The notes: generated by a model not told the origin, from the letters alone. A DNA stretch of 64,000 nt from JAJDFU01 sp964641965 (GCA_964641965.1 CAZXLD010000013.1:26333-90332), one strand, 5' to 3'. Shown: positions 1 through 10,137, counted from the stretch's first letter. Translations and numbers: made by a program.

Positions 1-141
1 GTTACCTTCTTCACCCTATTTGCCATCATATTATATACCACATTCAAAAGCAAGCCGGCCTACATCCAACACATGGCTAATCTTCCGCTGGAAGAAGACA
101 GTCCGGCTTCCCAAAACCACAAAAACGAAAGCCCATCATGA
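1..141 (+). CDS. CcoQ/FixQ-like cbb3 oxidase subunit, 3' fragment
   Basis: This is an open frame running in from the window edge and ending at TGA 139-141; 46 codons are visible. It starts with a hydrophobic stretch (VTFFTLFAIILYTTF) followed by a polar tail rich in Glu, Pro, Asn and Ser. That is the layout of the small single-helix subunit CcoQ, which stabilises cbb3-type cytochrome c oxidase. The stop overlaps the start of ccoP as ATGA, so the two are translationally coupled. The N-terminus lies outside the window. The assignment rests on position upstream of ccoP and on topology, not on a strong sequence motif. Confidence 0.6.
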   Translation, partial: VTFFTLFAIILYTTFKSKPAYIQHMANLPLEEDSPASQNHKNESPS

Positions 142-1079
142 AAATGAGTATCAAATTAGCCGCTCTGACTGCCCTTTTGCTATCGGCCCAAAGTGGTTTG
201 TTTGGCCAGAGCGAAGCAGGAGCCTCCCCCATTGGTTATGGACAGTGGTTTAGCTACGGCTTGCTCGCACTTGCTATTGTGGTAATTACCGCGGCCATCA
301 TTGCCCTGTTTCAGTTGCTGAATATCATGATCAAGATCCAGCAGATCAAGATCTATGAAGAAGCCGGCATGGAAGCTTTCCTGGAAGAGTCGCGCAAACC
401 CAGAACTAATCTCTGGGCAAGCTTATATGAGCGTATGACACGGGTGGTTCCCGTAGAGAAAGAAGAGGATATCCTGATGGACCACAATTACGATGGGATC
501 AAAGAATTGGATAATCGACTACCGCCCTGGTGGGTAGCCCTTTTCTACGTGACCATCATTTTTGCCGTGGCCTACATGACCTATTATCATTTTGCAGGCT
601 TGGGGATGAGCTCTGCAGAAGCCTATACAGCTGAGATGCAGCGGGCAGAAGAACAAACAAGAGCCTTTCTTGCACGCCAGACCAACAGTGTGGATGAGAA
701 TACCGTGGTGCTGCTCACCGATGAGCACGATCTGGCAACCGGTGCCAATATTTTTATGGCCAATTGCGTAGCCTGTCATGGCGCTTTGGGTGAAGGTGGC
801 ATCGGACCCAATTTAACCGATGAATTCTGGTTGCACGGAGGGGGTGTCAAAGACGTATTCCGTACGGTAAAATACGGGGTAATTGAAAAAGGGATGACGC
901 CTTGGAAGGCCCTGTTAAGGCCTGTAGAAATGCAGCAAGTAGCCAGTTATGTAATGAGTTTGCAAGGTACTGATCCACCTAACGCCAAGGAGCCTCAAGG
1001 TGAAAAGTATGTACCGAAAGCAACCGATACGGAGGCCCCTGCTGAAGAGGAAACCATGTTGGGCCTGGCCGGTGAGTAA
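138..1079 (+). CDS. ccoP: Cytochrome c oxidase cbb3-type subunit CcoP (mono-haem form)
   Basis: This is the membrane-anchored c-type cytochrome subunit that passes electrons to the cbb3 oxygen reductase. The 313-aa protein has an N-terminal hydrophobic segment, a membrane helix at about residues 35-60, a conserved loop (IKELDNRLPPWW), a second helix near 135-155 and one periplasmic cytochrome c domain. The haem motif is C210-V-A-C213-H214, and Met in EKGMTPW is the likely distal ligand. Proteobacterial CcoP has two CxxCH motifs; only one is present here. The start overlaps the preceding ccoQ-like stop, and ccoG follows after 63 nt. It ends in an acidic Pro/Glu tail. Confidence 0.93.
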   Translation: MKMSIKLAALTALLLSAQSGLFGQSEAGASPIGYGQWFSYGLLALAIVVITAAIIALFQLLNIMIKIQQIKIYEEAGMEAFLEESRKPRTNLWASLYERMTRVVPVEKEEDILMDHNYDGIKELDNRLPPWWVALFYVTIIFAVAYMTYYHFAGLGMSSAEAYTAEMQRAEEQTRAFLARQTNSVDENTVVLLTDEHDLATGANIFMANCVACHGALGEGGIGPNLTDEFWLHGGGVKDVFRTVKYGVIEKGMTPWKALLRPVEMQQVASYVMSLQGTDPPNAKEPQGEKYVPKATDTEAPAEEETMLGLAGE

Positions 1080-1142
1080 GATCACAAAAGTAGGCCTGCC
1101 ATCCAGTTAACTTGGCATTGAATATCAAAATCGACAAATCCA

Positions 1143-2651
1143 ATGAGTGCGCAACCCATCCAAGATACCGAAGCCTTCCGGGATAGCATTTCTACTGTCG
1201 ATAAGGAAGGCAAACGCGTATGGATCTACCCTAAAAAGCCAAAAGGCAGATTCTACAAATGGCGGACTTGGCTCAGCTGGGTTTTGTTGGCCTTTTTATT
1301 TGGAGCCCCGTTCGTGAAAATTGACGGGGAGCAATTGCTGCTGTTCAATATTATCGAACGGAAGTTTGTGATCTTTGGACTGGTATTTGCCCCACAGGAT
1401 TTTTATCTGTTCGTTTTGGCCATGATCACTTTTATGGTCTTCATCGTGCTATTTACTGTGGTGTTCGGTCGATTGTTTTGCGGATGGATTTGCCCACAAA
1501 CCATTTTCATGGAAATGGTCTACCGCAAGATCGAATATTGGCTGGAGGGCGATGCCAATCAACAGCGAAAACTGAATAAAGCACCCTGGACTTTCAATAA
1601 GATCTGGCGAAAAGGACTGAAGTTTGCCCTCTTTTTTGGAATTGCTGTTTTGGTAGCCAATACATTCCTAGCCTACATCATCGGTTCGGAGGAAGTGATC
1701 AATATTGCGACTCAACCGGTTAGTCAAAACCTGGGTGGCTTTATTGCCATGATTATCTTCTCCCTGGTTTTCTTTTTTGTATTTGCCTACATGCGGGAAC
1801 AGGTTTGTATCGCAATCTGCCCGTACGGCCGCCTGCAAGGGGTCATGCTGGATCAGAATTCGATCGTCGTTGCCTATGATTTTGTTCGTGGCGAGCCGCG
1901 CGGGAAGATCAAAAAGAAGAAAAAAGTAGCCGCCAAAAGTGAAAATCCGGTCGTCGGTATTCAACAAATGGTGGCTAGCGCAGCTTCCCCAACCGGTCTG
2001 GCAGAACAGGCTCCAACCGAGCCCGAACTGGGAGATTGTATCGATTGTAAGCTCTGCGTGCAGGTTTGCCCCACCGGTATCGATATTCGGAATGGTACCC
2101 AGTTGGAATGCATCAATTGTACCGCCTGCATGGATGCTTGCGACGAGGTTATGGAAAAGATAGACCGTCCCCTGGGCTTGATTCGATACGACAGCTACAA
2201 CGGCATTGTAGAACAAAAGCAAAAAATCTTCAATACCCGGGTGACAGCTTATTCGGTGGTGTTAGGCATTCTGTTATTGATCAATGGAATTTTGTTGACC
2301 AGCCGAAACGACGTGGATGTTTTGATCCTGCGCTCCCAGGGACAAACCTATCGCATGGTCAATGAACAAACGATCAGTAATCTGTACACTTTTGATATCA
2401 TCAATAAGACTAAAACGGAAATGCCGATCGAATTCAAGTTGGTCGGGATTGATGGGGTGATCAAGATGGTCCCGGAAGGGGCAGTACCCAGGACTATCCC
2501 GAATGACGTCACGAAAGGAGTTTTCATCGTAGAATTAGATCCCAAGGACCTGGATGGGCAATCCACCAAAATCAAATTTGAAGTATATTCAGAGGGCAGG
2601 TTGATGGATAAGGTGACAACTGGATTCCTTGGGCCGATAAATGGAAATTAA
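1143..2651 (+). CDS. ccoG: Cytochrome c oxidase accessory protein CcoG
   Basis: This is a membrane ferredoxin-like protein (RdxA/FixG family) needed for copper handling during cbb3 oxidase assembly. The 502-aa sequence has several membrane helices, a Cys-rich motif in GRLFCGWICPQ, a second in CIAICPYGRLQG, and two 4Fe-4S binding clusters in the segment from CIDCKLCVQVCP to CTACMDACDE (about residues 299-337). The C-terminal ~110 residues form the Ig-like FixG domain. A basic insert (KIKKKKK) precedes the ferredoxin part. It lies between ccoP and ccoH, the usual Bacteroidota order, and is probably in one transcript with them. Confidence 0.95.
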   Translation: MSAQPIQDTEAFRDSISTVDKEGKRVWIYPKKPKGRFYKWRTWLSWVLLAFLFGAPFVKIDGEQLLLFNIIERKFVIFGLVFAPQDFYLFVLAMITFMVFIVLFTVVFGRLFCGWICPQTIFMEMVYRKIEYWLEGDANQQRKLNKAPWTFNKIWRKGLKFALFFGIAVLVANTFLAYIIGSEEVINIATQPVSQNLGGFIAMIIFSLVFFFVFAYMREQVCIAICPYGRLQGVMLDQNSIVVAYDFVRGEPRGKIKKKKKVAAKSENPVVGIQQMVASAASPTGLAEQAPTEPELGDCIDCKLCVQVCPTGIDIRNGTQLECINCTACMDACDEVMEKIDRPLGLIRYDSYNGIVEQKQKIFNTRVTAYSVVLGILLLINGILLTSRNDVDVLILRSQGQTYRMVNEQTISNLYTFDIINKTKTEMPIEFKLVGIDGVIKMVPEGAVPRTIPNDVTKGVFIVELDPKDLDGQSTKIKFEVYSEGRLMDKVTTGFLGPINGN

Positions 2652-2709
2652 GTAGATGGTATCAAGTAGAAGGAAAAGAGTCGCACCATCAACCGTTAAA
2701 CTAAATTGA

Positions 2710-3153
2710 ATGCGTAAGATAAAATGGCATTGGGGTACAGGCATTGCGGTTACCTACACAGTTTTTGTAGGCGTACTTGTATTCGCCGTTATCAAAAGTA
2801 CCACCTTCGATAACAGTTTGGTCGTGGAGGATTACTACGCCAAAGACATTGCTTACCAACAGCACTACGATAAGCTCGCGAATAGTCTAGCTTTGGATCA
2901 AGATCTAAATATTCAACTTGAGCGCCCCAACCTGGAACTTCAGTTTCCTACCGATTTAGGCAAGGTAACAGGTGAGGTTTATTTTTTCTCTCCCTCTAAA
3001 AGCCAACTGGACTTCAAAGTCCCTATCCAGATCAATGCTGATGGATGGCAGTCTATTCCAACCCAACAGGTCCAACCCGGTCTTTGGCTGGTTAAGGTAG
3101 ATTGGCAGGCGGGAGGCAAACCCTACTATCAGGAAAAACGAATCTTTTTTTAA
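2710..3153 (+). CDS. ccoH: FixH/CcoH family cbb3 assembly protein
   Basis: A 147-aa protein with one N-terminal membrane helix (about residues 8-28), then a conserved VVEDYYAKDIAYQ segment and a periplasmic beta-rich domain. This is the FixH/CcoH family, which helps mature cbb3 oxidase and its copper supply. It follows ccoG by 58 nt. Its stop TAA (3151-3153) shares a base with the ATG of the next gene, so translation is coupled to the SafE-like membrane protein. Confidence 0.88.
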   Translation: MRKIKWHWGTGIAVTYTVFVGVLVFAVIKSTTFDNSLVVEDYYAKDIAYQQHYDKLANSLALDQDLNIQLERPNLELQFPTDLGKVTGEVYFFSPSKSQLDFKVPIQINADGWQSIPTQQVQPGLWLVKVDWQAGGKPYYQEKRIFF

Positions 3154-3851
3154 TGGCCTTATACACGGCATTTTTATTGGGTTTGGCAGGGAGCATGCAT
3201 TGCGTCGGCATGTGTGGGCCCATTGCGATGGCCTTGCCGTACCAATCCCAAAGCCGGCTAGGTACATTTTCAAATATTTTACTCTACAATAGTGGTAGAA
3301 TCCTCACCTATTCGATTCTAGGCTTTTTATTAGGGGTGGTAGGACAAACCTTCGCCCTGGCAGGCATCCAAACCTATGTTTCCATTGGCTTGGGTATACT
3401 TATTTTGATTGCTGCTCTGTTTTCCATCAATCTGGAATATCAATTACTACAGCTACCAGCATTGAATCGGCTCAATACCTGGGTAAAACAGCAGCTCAGC
3501 AGCTTGTTGAGTCGCAAAAAAGCTTCTACTCTATTTAGTGTAGGTATGCTAAACGGTTTACTTCCCTGCGGACTGGTGTATATGGCAGTGGTAGGTGCCC
3601 TAACGGCTCCAAGTGTTTTGGAAGGAAGTGCGTACATGGCTCTCTTTGGGTTGGGTACCCTGCCTTTGCTGGCGTTTACGGCTTTTTTCGGTCAGTTTAT
3701 TCATCTAAAATGGCGAGTCTATGCCCGAAAGCTAATTCCTTTGGTCCTGACGGGTATGGCCATCTTACTCATCCTTAGAGGCATCCAATTTGATGTTCCT
3801 AACGACTTTCGTTTTCTGAAGGCAGCCTCCGACATACCCATGTGTAATTGA
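3153..3851 (+). CDS. SafE/DsbD-like six-helix membrane protein (cbb3/copper associated)
   Basis: A 232-aa polytopic protein of the sulfite exporter TauE/SafE-like group (DsbD transmembrane-like, UreH type). The start is placed at ATG 3153, which overlaps the ccoH stop; an in-frame upstream start would lie inside ccoH. The first helix carries the family motif GSMHCVGMCGPIAMAL, with the Cys pair and Met residues that suggest copper or thiol chemistry, and a second half-site appears as NGLLPCGLVYMA. In Bacteroidota this gene sits at the end of cco operons and probably helps copper delivery. The precise substrate is not shown by the sequence. Confidence 0.85.
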   Translation: MALYTAFLLGLAGSMHCVGMCGPIAMALPYQSQSRLGTFSNILLYNSGRILTYSILGFLLGVVGQTFALAGIQTYVSIGLGILILIAALFSINLEYQLLQLPALNRLNTWVKQQLSSLLSRKKASTLFSVGMLNGLLPCGLVYMAVVGALTAPSVLEGSAYMALFGLGTLPLLAFTAFFGQFIHLKWRVYARKLIPLVLTGMAILLILRGIQFDVPNDFRFLKAASDIPMCN

Positions 3852-4157
3852 GCATAAGCAAATTCCTTTTTTCAGTCTCAGTCAACTTGAATTAGTAGAC
3901 TTAAGCTTGTCTTTGAACCGCCATTAGGCTCAGCTATTTCCAACATATATTAGGGTAAAGCCAAATTGCCCACATAAATATTGGCTTCTACTAGATTGGG
4001 CCTGATTTAGTTATATAGTAAAAATACTTCTCCATATTTACTATGGCCTTTCTCAGCATTGAAAAATGTTATCAAAATCTAAAAATCATCATCCCATGAT
4101 CAAATAAGTGGATTCCATGTTACAATTGCGAACACACACTCGCAAAGCCGGATACAC
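3852..4157. other. Non-coding gap with an 8-bp inverted repeat
   Basis: These 306 bases separate the cco operon from the receptor gene; no convincing ORF is present. A perfect inverted repeat ATAGTAAA/TTTACTAT lies at 4015-4022 and 4037-4044 with a 14-nt spacer. It has no U-tract, so it is more like an operator or mRNA hairpin than a terminator. No clear TAnnTTTG element was seen. Confidence 0.4.
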
Positions 4158-6584
4158 ATGAAACAACCTTCTACCCTTCTATTCTTTTCCCTATTTATTC
4201 TTAGTACATTCAAATCCTTACAGGGGCAGCCGATGCAACCTGCTGCTCCAATTCCAGCTGAAGAGATTACTGTAGAGGGGATCTTAATCGATGAAGAAAC
4301 TGAGGAGCCTCTTTCCTTTGCTACCGTTGCCATGTATTCGGCTCGGGACAGTTCTATGGTGTCCAATGCAGTATCCGAAATGGATGGTGGATTTCAGATG
4401 AAAGTGCCTCCCGGAACCTACTATGCTGTTGTTCAATATGTTGGCTTTGAGAACAAAACGATTTCAACGATTCGGGTAAGTGCTACTGAAGATAAACTGG
4501 ATCTAGGCAAGGTTACCTTGGCGTCCGATGCCATTTCCCTGCAAGAGGTGGAAGTACGCGCCGAACGGAGCCAAATGCAGTTTCAACTGGACCGACGGGT
4601 TTTTAATGTGGGAAAGGATTTGACCAATGCCGGTAATTCCGCAGCAGACATTCTGGATAAAGTACCTTCAGTTAGTGTAGATCCGGAGGGTAACGTAAGC
4701 TTGAGAGGAAGTCAAAGTGTGCGCATCCTGGTTAATGGACAACCTTCCGGACTACTTAGTGCAGGGGAGACGGAAGCCCTGCTTCGGATGCAAGGCGATA
4801 TCATTGAGAGTATTGAGGTGATCACCAACCCATCGGCCCGGTATGAAGCGGAAGGAGAAGCCGGTATTATCAACATCATTTTAAAGAAAAACCAGGATAA
4901 AGGCTTCAATGGATCTTTCGGGCTAACTGCCGGGTTTCCCCAAAACTTCGGCGGTTCATACAATCTCAATTATCGACAGCAAGATTTTAACTTCTTTTCC
5001 AACTTTGGTGTCGATTACCGGAAAGTGCCCGGTGGGGGATATTCTACCCAACGCTTCTTTGAGAATGGTATCCCTACCGAATTCTACACCAGTGAAACGG
5101 ATCAATTGAGAGGAGGTATTGGAGGGTATGTTCAATTTGGGACCGACTGGAATATTGACCAGCACAATGTGTTGACAGGTTCCCTCCTCTACAGAGTGGG
5201 CCGCGACAATAATAATGCTACCATTACCTATCGGGATTTGGATGGGGATGAAAACCTGCTCAATACAACCGTCCGTGACATCAATGAGATTGAGAATGAG
5301 AATAATTTCGAAACTTCCATCCTGTACAAACGCACCTTTGAAGAAGATAAAAGAGCGTGGACCGTCAATGTCAGTTACATCCTGGACGAGGAGACAGAGA
5401 TTGCAGATTATACAGAAAAAAATGACCTGGACCCCAACCCCATTGTTCAAAAATCGACTAATGAGGAGGATGAATTCAACTACTTATTACAGACGGATTA
5501 CGTACACCCAATCGGAGAAAAATCAAAATTGGAAGGTGGGCTGAGAGCTGCACTTCGGACAGTTAACAATAATTTTTCCGTTTCAGAGCAACAGGCCGGT
5601 GGAGGTTTCGAAACATTACCCAATTTCGATGACCAACTCAGATACCAGGAAAATATCTATGCCGCTTACTTTATCGGTGCTCATGAAGTGGGGCCCATTA
5701 GCATACAAGGAGGGCTTAGAGCTGAACTATCAGATATAAATGTCGAACTGGTTAAATCAGGCGAGTCCAACGATCAGAACTATTTGAGCCTTTTCCCCAG
5801 CGCATCCCTTTCCTACAAGTTATCCGATAAAGATCAAATTCAGGCCAGCTACAGCCGGAGGATCAGCCGGCCCTATTTCAGACGCCTCCTCCCCTTTTCC
5901 AACTTTAATAACCCAAGGAATAACTCTATAGGTAATCCGAATCTGCAACCCGAATTTACCAACTCTTACGAGACCGGCTACCTGCATTATTTTGGGAAAG
6001 GATCTTTGCTGGCTAATGTATACTACCGGCATACCACCGGGGTTATCCAACGTATCATTCTCCCTTCAGATGATGGAACCACCATCCGCTTTCCGGTCAA
6101 CCTGGCCACCCGAAACGCCATCGGAATTGAAGGAAACTTCTCTTATGAACTCACCTCCTGGTGGGATATCAATGCCAATTTTAATTTCTTCCGAGAGATC
6201 ATTGACGGCTCCTTTGAAGGGGTGAGTTATGCCGCCGATACATACGCCTGGAATGGTCGAATCAACACCAAAGTAGGAATCGGTGAACAGGTCACCGTCC
6301 AAGGGTCATTTGATTACGATGCTCCCCAACGGAATACCCAAGGAAGAGAACTTTCTTCTTATGCATTGGACCTGGCTATTGCAGTGGAGGTATTCTCCGG
6401 TAAAGGAACCTTATCGCTCAATGGAAGAGATTTGCTCAATAGCCGAAGACGGTTTAACATCGTTGATACACCAGATTACCAATCCGAAGATTTCTTCCAA
6501 TGGAGACGATCTCAGCAGGTAACCCTCCAATTTAACTACCGACTGAATCAGGATAAAAAACCCGATTTTTCTAAAAGCCGATAA
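4158..6584 (+). CDS. TonB-dependent receptor-like outer-membrane beta-barrel protein
   Basis: An 808-aa outer-membrane protein. It has an N-terminal signal peptide (cleavage near LQGQ), a carboxypeptidase-regulatory-like domain at about residues 35-120 (VEGILIDEETEEPLSFATV), a plug domain at about 150-245 (ILDKVPSVSVDPEGNVSLRG, then a segment ending INIILKKN), and a C-terminal beta-barrel of the OMP_b-brl_3 type. Such proteins import an unknown ligand with TonB energy. No SusD partner or substrate-specific gene is adjacent, so the ligand cannot be inferred. The P-type ATPase downstream is 159 nt away; co-regulation is possible but not shown. Confidence 0.9.
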   Translation: MKQPSTLLFFSLFILSTFKSLQGQPMQPAAPIPAEEITVEGILIDEETEEPLSFATVAMYSARDSSMVSNAVSEMDGGFQMKVPPGTYYAVVQYVGFENKTISTIRVSATEDKLDLGKVTLASDAISLQEVEVRAERSQMQFQLDRRVFNVGKDLTNAGNSAADILDKVPSVSVDPEGNVSLRGSQSVRILVNGQPSGLLSAGETEALLRMQGDIIESIEVITNPSARYEAEGEAGIINIILKKNQDKGFNGSFGLTAGFPQNFGGSYNLNYRQQDFNFFSNFGVDYRKVPGGGYSTQRFFENGIPTEFYTSETDQLRGGIGGYVQFGTDWNIDQHNVLTGSLLYRVGRDNNNATITYRDLDGDENLLNTTVRDINEIENENNFETSILYKRTFEEDKRAWTVNVSYILDEETEIADYTEKNDLDPNPIVQKSTNEEDEFNYLLQTDYVHPIGEKSKLEGGLRAALRTVNNNFSVSEQQAGGGFETLPNFDDQLRYQENIYAAYFIGAHEVGPISIQGGLRAELSDINVELVKSGESNDQNYLSLFPSASLSYKLSDKDQIQASYSRRISRPYFRRLLPFSNFNNPRNNSIGNPNLQPEFTNSYETGYLHYFGKGSLLANVYYRHTTGVIQRIILPSDDGTTIRFPVNLATRNAIGIEGNFSYELTSWWDINANFNFFREIIDGSFEGVSYAADTYAWNGRINTKVGIGEQVTVQGSFDYDAPQRNTQGRELSSYALDLAIAVEVFSGKGTLSLNGRDLLNSRRRFNIVDTPDYQSEDFFQWRRSQQVTLQFNYRLNQDKKPDFSKSR

Positions 6585-6743
6585 CACCGGTTTTAAGGAA
6601 AGAGCCGGTTGCTCAGCAACTGCAGTTCGCCGGAATTGACCGTTGCGCAGGCCCTTCAGAATGGTTTTCGTTGACTGGGTGAAAAATGTCACCCTGCCTG
6701 TTCTTGAATCCTAAAATGGAATTGGAGAACTTTCTGAATCTAA

Positions 6744-9434
6744 GTGTTCAGACTAGTGCAAACCACCAAACAGGCAATAAAATCCAATTCATTTTCTCTT
6801 CCGCTCGCTCATGCCTATGCCTCAGAGGATCTCCTTAACCACCTGAATGTTTCTCCTCAAAAAGGACTATCTGAAAAAGAAATCTGGAGCCAAAGGGCCA
6901 AATACGGTCCCAATCGGTTGAAAGCTTATCGCCCCAAACCCTGGTGGAAAATTTTATGGGAGCAATTCTTTAATCCAATCATCTACCTGCTGATTGGTGC
7001 AACTCTACTTTCTTTTGTCTTTAGCGAATGGCTGGAAGGGACGGCTATTATCGTTGTGATTTTACTGACCGTACTGATTGGTTTTTTCATGGAATGGCAG
7101 GCAATACGATCTATGGAAGCCTTACGGCAGATGGCCCAAACCCATTGTCGGGTCATGCGCAAAGGTAAAGAGCAGACCATAGGGGCTGAAGAGCTGGTTC
7201 CAGGGGATATGCTCCTATTGGAAATGGGGGAAGTGGTTCCAGCTGACGGCCGGGTAATCCAACATGAAAATCTGGCAGTCAAAGAGTCTGCGCTGACCGG
7301 AGAAAGTACACAAGTAGATAAGCATAACCAGCCCCTTTCCGAGCAAACTCCGATGATCGACCGGACCAATATGGTTTTCAATGGCACCCTGGTCAGCCGA
7401 GGATTTGGGAAGGTCTTGGTAACTGCTACCGGGGAGGATACGGAATTGGGTCAAATCAGTCGGTTGACAAAAGCCGCTTCAGCATCCGTCACCCCTTTAG
7501 AAAAAAAATTGAACAGTCTGAGCCGGAAATTGATCTGGGTCACCTTTGGGCTTATGCTGCTCATCCTGGGGGCCGGATTGGTCCAGGGGAAAGACCTGAT
7601 CCTGATGGTGAAAACTGCAATAGCCCTGGCAGTAGCGGCTATACCGGAGGGGCTTCCGATCGTTGCGACTATTGCACTGGCAAGAGGTATGCTACGCTTG
7701 AGTAAACAAAAGGTAATCATAAAAAACCTGCAAGCCGTACAAACGCTGGGTGAGGTAAGCACCATTTGCACAGATAAAACAGGTACCCTCACCGAAAATA
7801 GCATGGAGGTGAAGGAGTTTTATCCCAACCTACCAGAACTTGGGCCTATTGGAGCGAATCCAAACCCTGCGGTATCCCAAGAAAACATAGAAAACTTAAT
7901 TCGGATTAGCATACTTTGCAATGATGCCCGCCAAAACGAAAACAACCAATGGGTAGGAGATGCCCTGGATGTAAGTCTGCTGGAATGGGTGGAAACACTC
8001 GGCTATCGTATCCAGGAGTTTCGAAAGGATCATCCGGAAATTTTGGAGATCCCGTTTGACACCGAATCCAAAATGATGGCAACTGTCAATCAATCCGAGA
8101 AGGGTTGGATAGTAAGTGTAAAGGGAGCTGTAGAAAATGTGCTCGAGCATTGCTCGGGCGAATGGCAGCAAGATGGAATAAAGCCTATTACCCAACAGGG
8201 AAAGCTATGGTTGGAAGAAACCGAACGGATGGCGGCTCGGGGTTTGCGTACCCTGGCGTTTGCCTATCGAAAGGTAGAGACTCCCCCTCAGCCGGAGGAA
8301 ACCATTCAAGATTTAATCATGCTGGGATTGATGGGGTTCCGGGACCCACCAAGAAAAGACATCCGGCATGCTATGGAAACTTGTCATAAGGCAGGTATAA
8401 AGGTAGTCATGGTTACAGGGGATCATCCGGAAACCGCACGAAATATTGCTCAAGAGGTGGGTCTGCTACCAGAGGAAGAAAAGAAAAATACAGTCTTGAA
8501 CGGTGGACAATTAGAAGCCGGGCTCCACGCTGACTCCGAACGAAAACAACAAATCCTGGACGCTTATGTCTTTGCACGGGTAAATCCAGCCCAGAAATTA
8601 GCGCTAGTCGAAACCCTTCAACAGGATGGCCGGATCATCGGTATGACAGGAGATGGTGTCAATGACGCTCCTGCCCTCAAAAAGGCAGATATTGGAATCG
8701 CTATGGGGGTTCGTGGCACGGAAGCAGCCAAAGAAGTAGCAGATATCATACTCCAGGACGACCGCTTCTCATCGATCGAGATGGCCATACGGCAAGGTCG
8801 GATCATCTTTGAAAACATACGAAAGTTTGTCGTTTATCTCCTCTCCTGCAATCTGGCTGAAATCCTGGCCGTCACCATTGCGTCTCTTTCTGCCTTGCCC
8901 CTCCCGCTATTACCCCTTCAGATCCTATACCTCAATCTGGTCACCGACGTATTTCCATCTCTCGCACTGGGCATGGGAGAAGGTGGAAAACATATTATGG
9001 ATCAACCCCCACGCCCCTATAACGCTCCGATATTGTCGAGGAAACTGTGGCTCAGTACCGTCCTGTATGGTTTGGGTATTGCATTGGGGGTTATTGGGAT
9101 CACGCTGTTTGGTACCCATTATTTACAACTTCCGGATGGTCAGGTAAACAATCTGGCTTTCTACACGCTGGTTGTTTCCCAACTGATCCATGTATTCAAT
9201 ATGACAGACCGAAAAGCTTCCTTCATCCGAAATGAGATCACACGTAATCCCTGGGTTTGGGCCGCCATTCTGCTTTGCCTGGTTTTAACCGGCGTCGGCT
9301 ACCTCATTCCTGCTTTCCGAGATGCACTACATTTGATCCCCATAGATTGGAGGCTGTTGAAATGGGTATTTGCGTTTGCCTTTGGTTCTGTCATCCTGAT
9401 TCAATTGATGAAAAGGACAAAGTTGACGGTCTGA
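6744..9434 (+). CDS. Cation-transporting P-type ATPase, Ca2+-pump type
   Basis: An 896-aa P2-type ATPase with an N-terminal cation-ATPase domain (about residues 22-90), actuator TGES motif, phosphorylation motif DKTGTLT with Asp344, the hinge MTGDGVNDAPAL, and ten predicted helices. Ion-site residues match Ca2+ pumps of the SERCA family: PEGLP in helix 4, N-x-x-E in helix 5 (SCNLAEI), and N-x-x-TD in helix 6 (NLVTDVF). Heavy-metal-binding N-terminal domains are absent. The likely role is Ca2+ (or Mn2+) export across the inner membrane. The start is a GTG at 6744; an in-frame GTG at 6756 is also possible. Substrate choice is inferred from these residues. Confidence 0.9.
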   Translation: MFRLVQTTKQAIKSNSFSLPLAHAYASEDLLNHLNVSPQKGLSEKEIWSQRAKYGPNRLKAYRPKPWWKILWEQFFNPIIYLLIGATLLSFVFSEWLEGTAIIVVILLTVLIGFFMEWQAIRSMEALRQMAQTHCRVMRKGKEQTIGAEELVPGDMLLLEMGEVVPADGRVIQHENLAVKESALTGESTQVDKHNQPLSEQTPMIDRTNMVFNGTLVSRGFGKVLVTATGEDTELGQISRLTKAASASVTPLEKKLNSLSRKLIWVTFGLMLLILGAGLVQGKDLILMVKTAIALAVAAIPEGLPIVATIALARGMLRLSKQKVIIKNLQAVQTLGEVSTICTDKTGTLTENSMEVKEFYPNLPELGPIGANPNPAVSQENIENLIRISILCNDARQNENNQWVGDALDVSLLEWVETLGYRIQEFRKDHPEILEIPFDTESKMMATVNQSEKGWIVSVKGAVENVLEHCSGEWQQDGIKPITQQGKLWLEETERMAARGLRTLAFAYRKVETPPQPEETIQDLIMLGLMGFRDPPRKDIRHAMETCHKAGIKVVMVTGDHPETARNIAQEVGLLPEEEKKNTVLNGGQLEAGLHADSERKQQILDAYVFARVNPAQKLALVETLQQDGRIIGMTGDGVNDAPALKKADIGIAMGVRGTEAAKEVADIILQDDRFSSIEMAIRQGRIIFENIRKFVVYLLSCNLAEILAVTIASLSALPLPLLPLQILYLNLVTDVFPSLALGMGEGGKHIMDQPPRPYNAPILSRKLWLSTVLYGLGIALGVIGITLFGTHYLQLPDGQVNNLAFYTLVVSQLIHVFNMTDRKASFIRNEITRNPWVWAAILLCLVLTGVGYLIPAFRDALHLIPIDWRLLKWVFAFAFGSVILIQLMKRTKLTV

Positions 9435-9726
9435 AGCTACCCACTAAATCCTTTACTGGTACCCCGCTTTTACTTTCGTGGGAACAAGCCAAAGAAATAT
9501 AGCAGTAGGGTTCGTGGCAGGTTAGACAGGTAAAAATAGATAGGAAGGCACGACGACTCTGCCAATATCCCCTACCCCAAAGCGGGTAGAAATCAGATCC
9601 TCTTTACAGAGTACTGATAATCAATTATTTAAACATATTTTATACCTCTTTAGGCGGCGAATGACAGGATAGGGAGGATTCACAACCTTCATTTTGGAGA
9701 TATTTGAAGAAGCAAATAACAATCTC

Positions 9727-10095
9727 ATGAAATACACAGGTGCGCTCTTTGTTTTCTTCTTTTTGACCGTTTCCGCTGCTTCAGCCCAATATTTGGGTCC
9801 TAAAGAGGGTAAAGTAAGATCAGAAAATGTCGCTTGGATCATCGACCACGCCAAGTTTTTGGAAGACCAGGATGCTAAAGTTTACTTGACGGGGTTTATC
9901 GTGCGCCAGGTTTCCAAAGAGAAATATACTTTTCAGGATGAGTCCGGTTCGATTCGAGTAGAAATTGAAGAACAGATTCTACCTGCAGAACCCTTTGACG
10001 ATCGGACACGCGTGATCATTTTAGGAGAATTGGAAACCGAGTTTATGGAAAGCCCGGAAATAGACGTAGCCGAGATTACTATTATTATCGATTGA
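9727..10095 (+). CDS. YgiW/YdeI-type OB-fold periplasmic protein
   Basis: A 122-aa secreted protein starting at ATG 9727, chosen because it gives a clean signal peptide (MKYTGALFVFFFLTVSAASA). The mature part matches the bacterial OB-fold (BOF, NirD/YgiW/YdeI) family: an AKVYLTGFIV strand, the FQDESGSIRVEIE core and a final DVAEITIIID strand. Relatives in enterobacteria are stress-tolerance proteins of unclear mechanism. It is a single gene followed by a strong terminator. Confidence 0.8.
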   Translation: MKYTGALFVFFFLTVSAASAQYLGPKEGKVRSENVAWIIDHAKFLEDQDAKVYLTGFIVRQVSKEKYTFQDESGSIRVEIEEQILPAEPFDDRTRVIILGELETEFMESPEIDVAEITIIID

Positions 10096-10137
10096 TCTCC
10101 ACTATTTGACCTACCATTAGGCTACAGGTAGCGTAAA

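Noticed and set aside
1668..2222. Long antisense frame inside ccoG
   Set aside because: No family match, and it fully overlaps a well-supported gene on the other strand.
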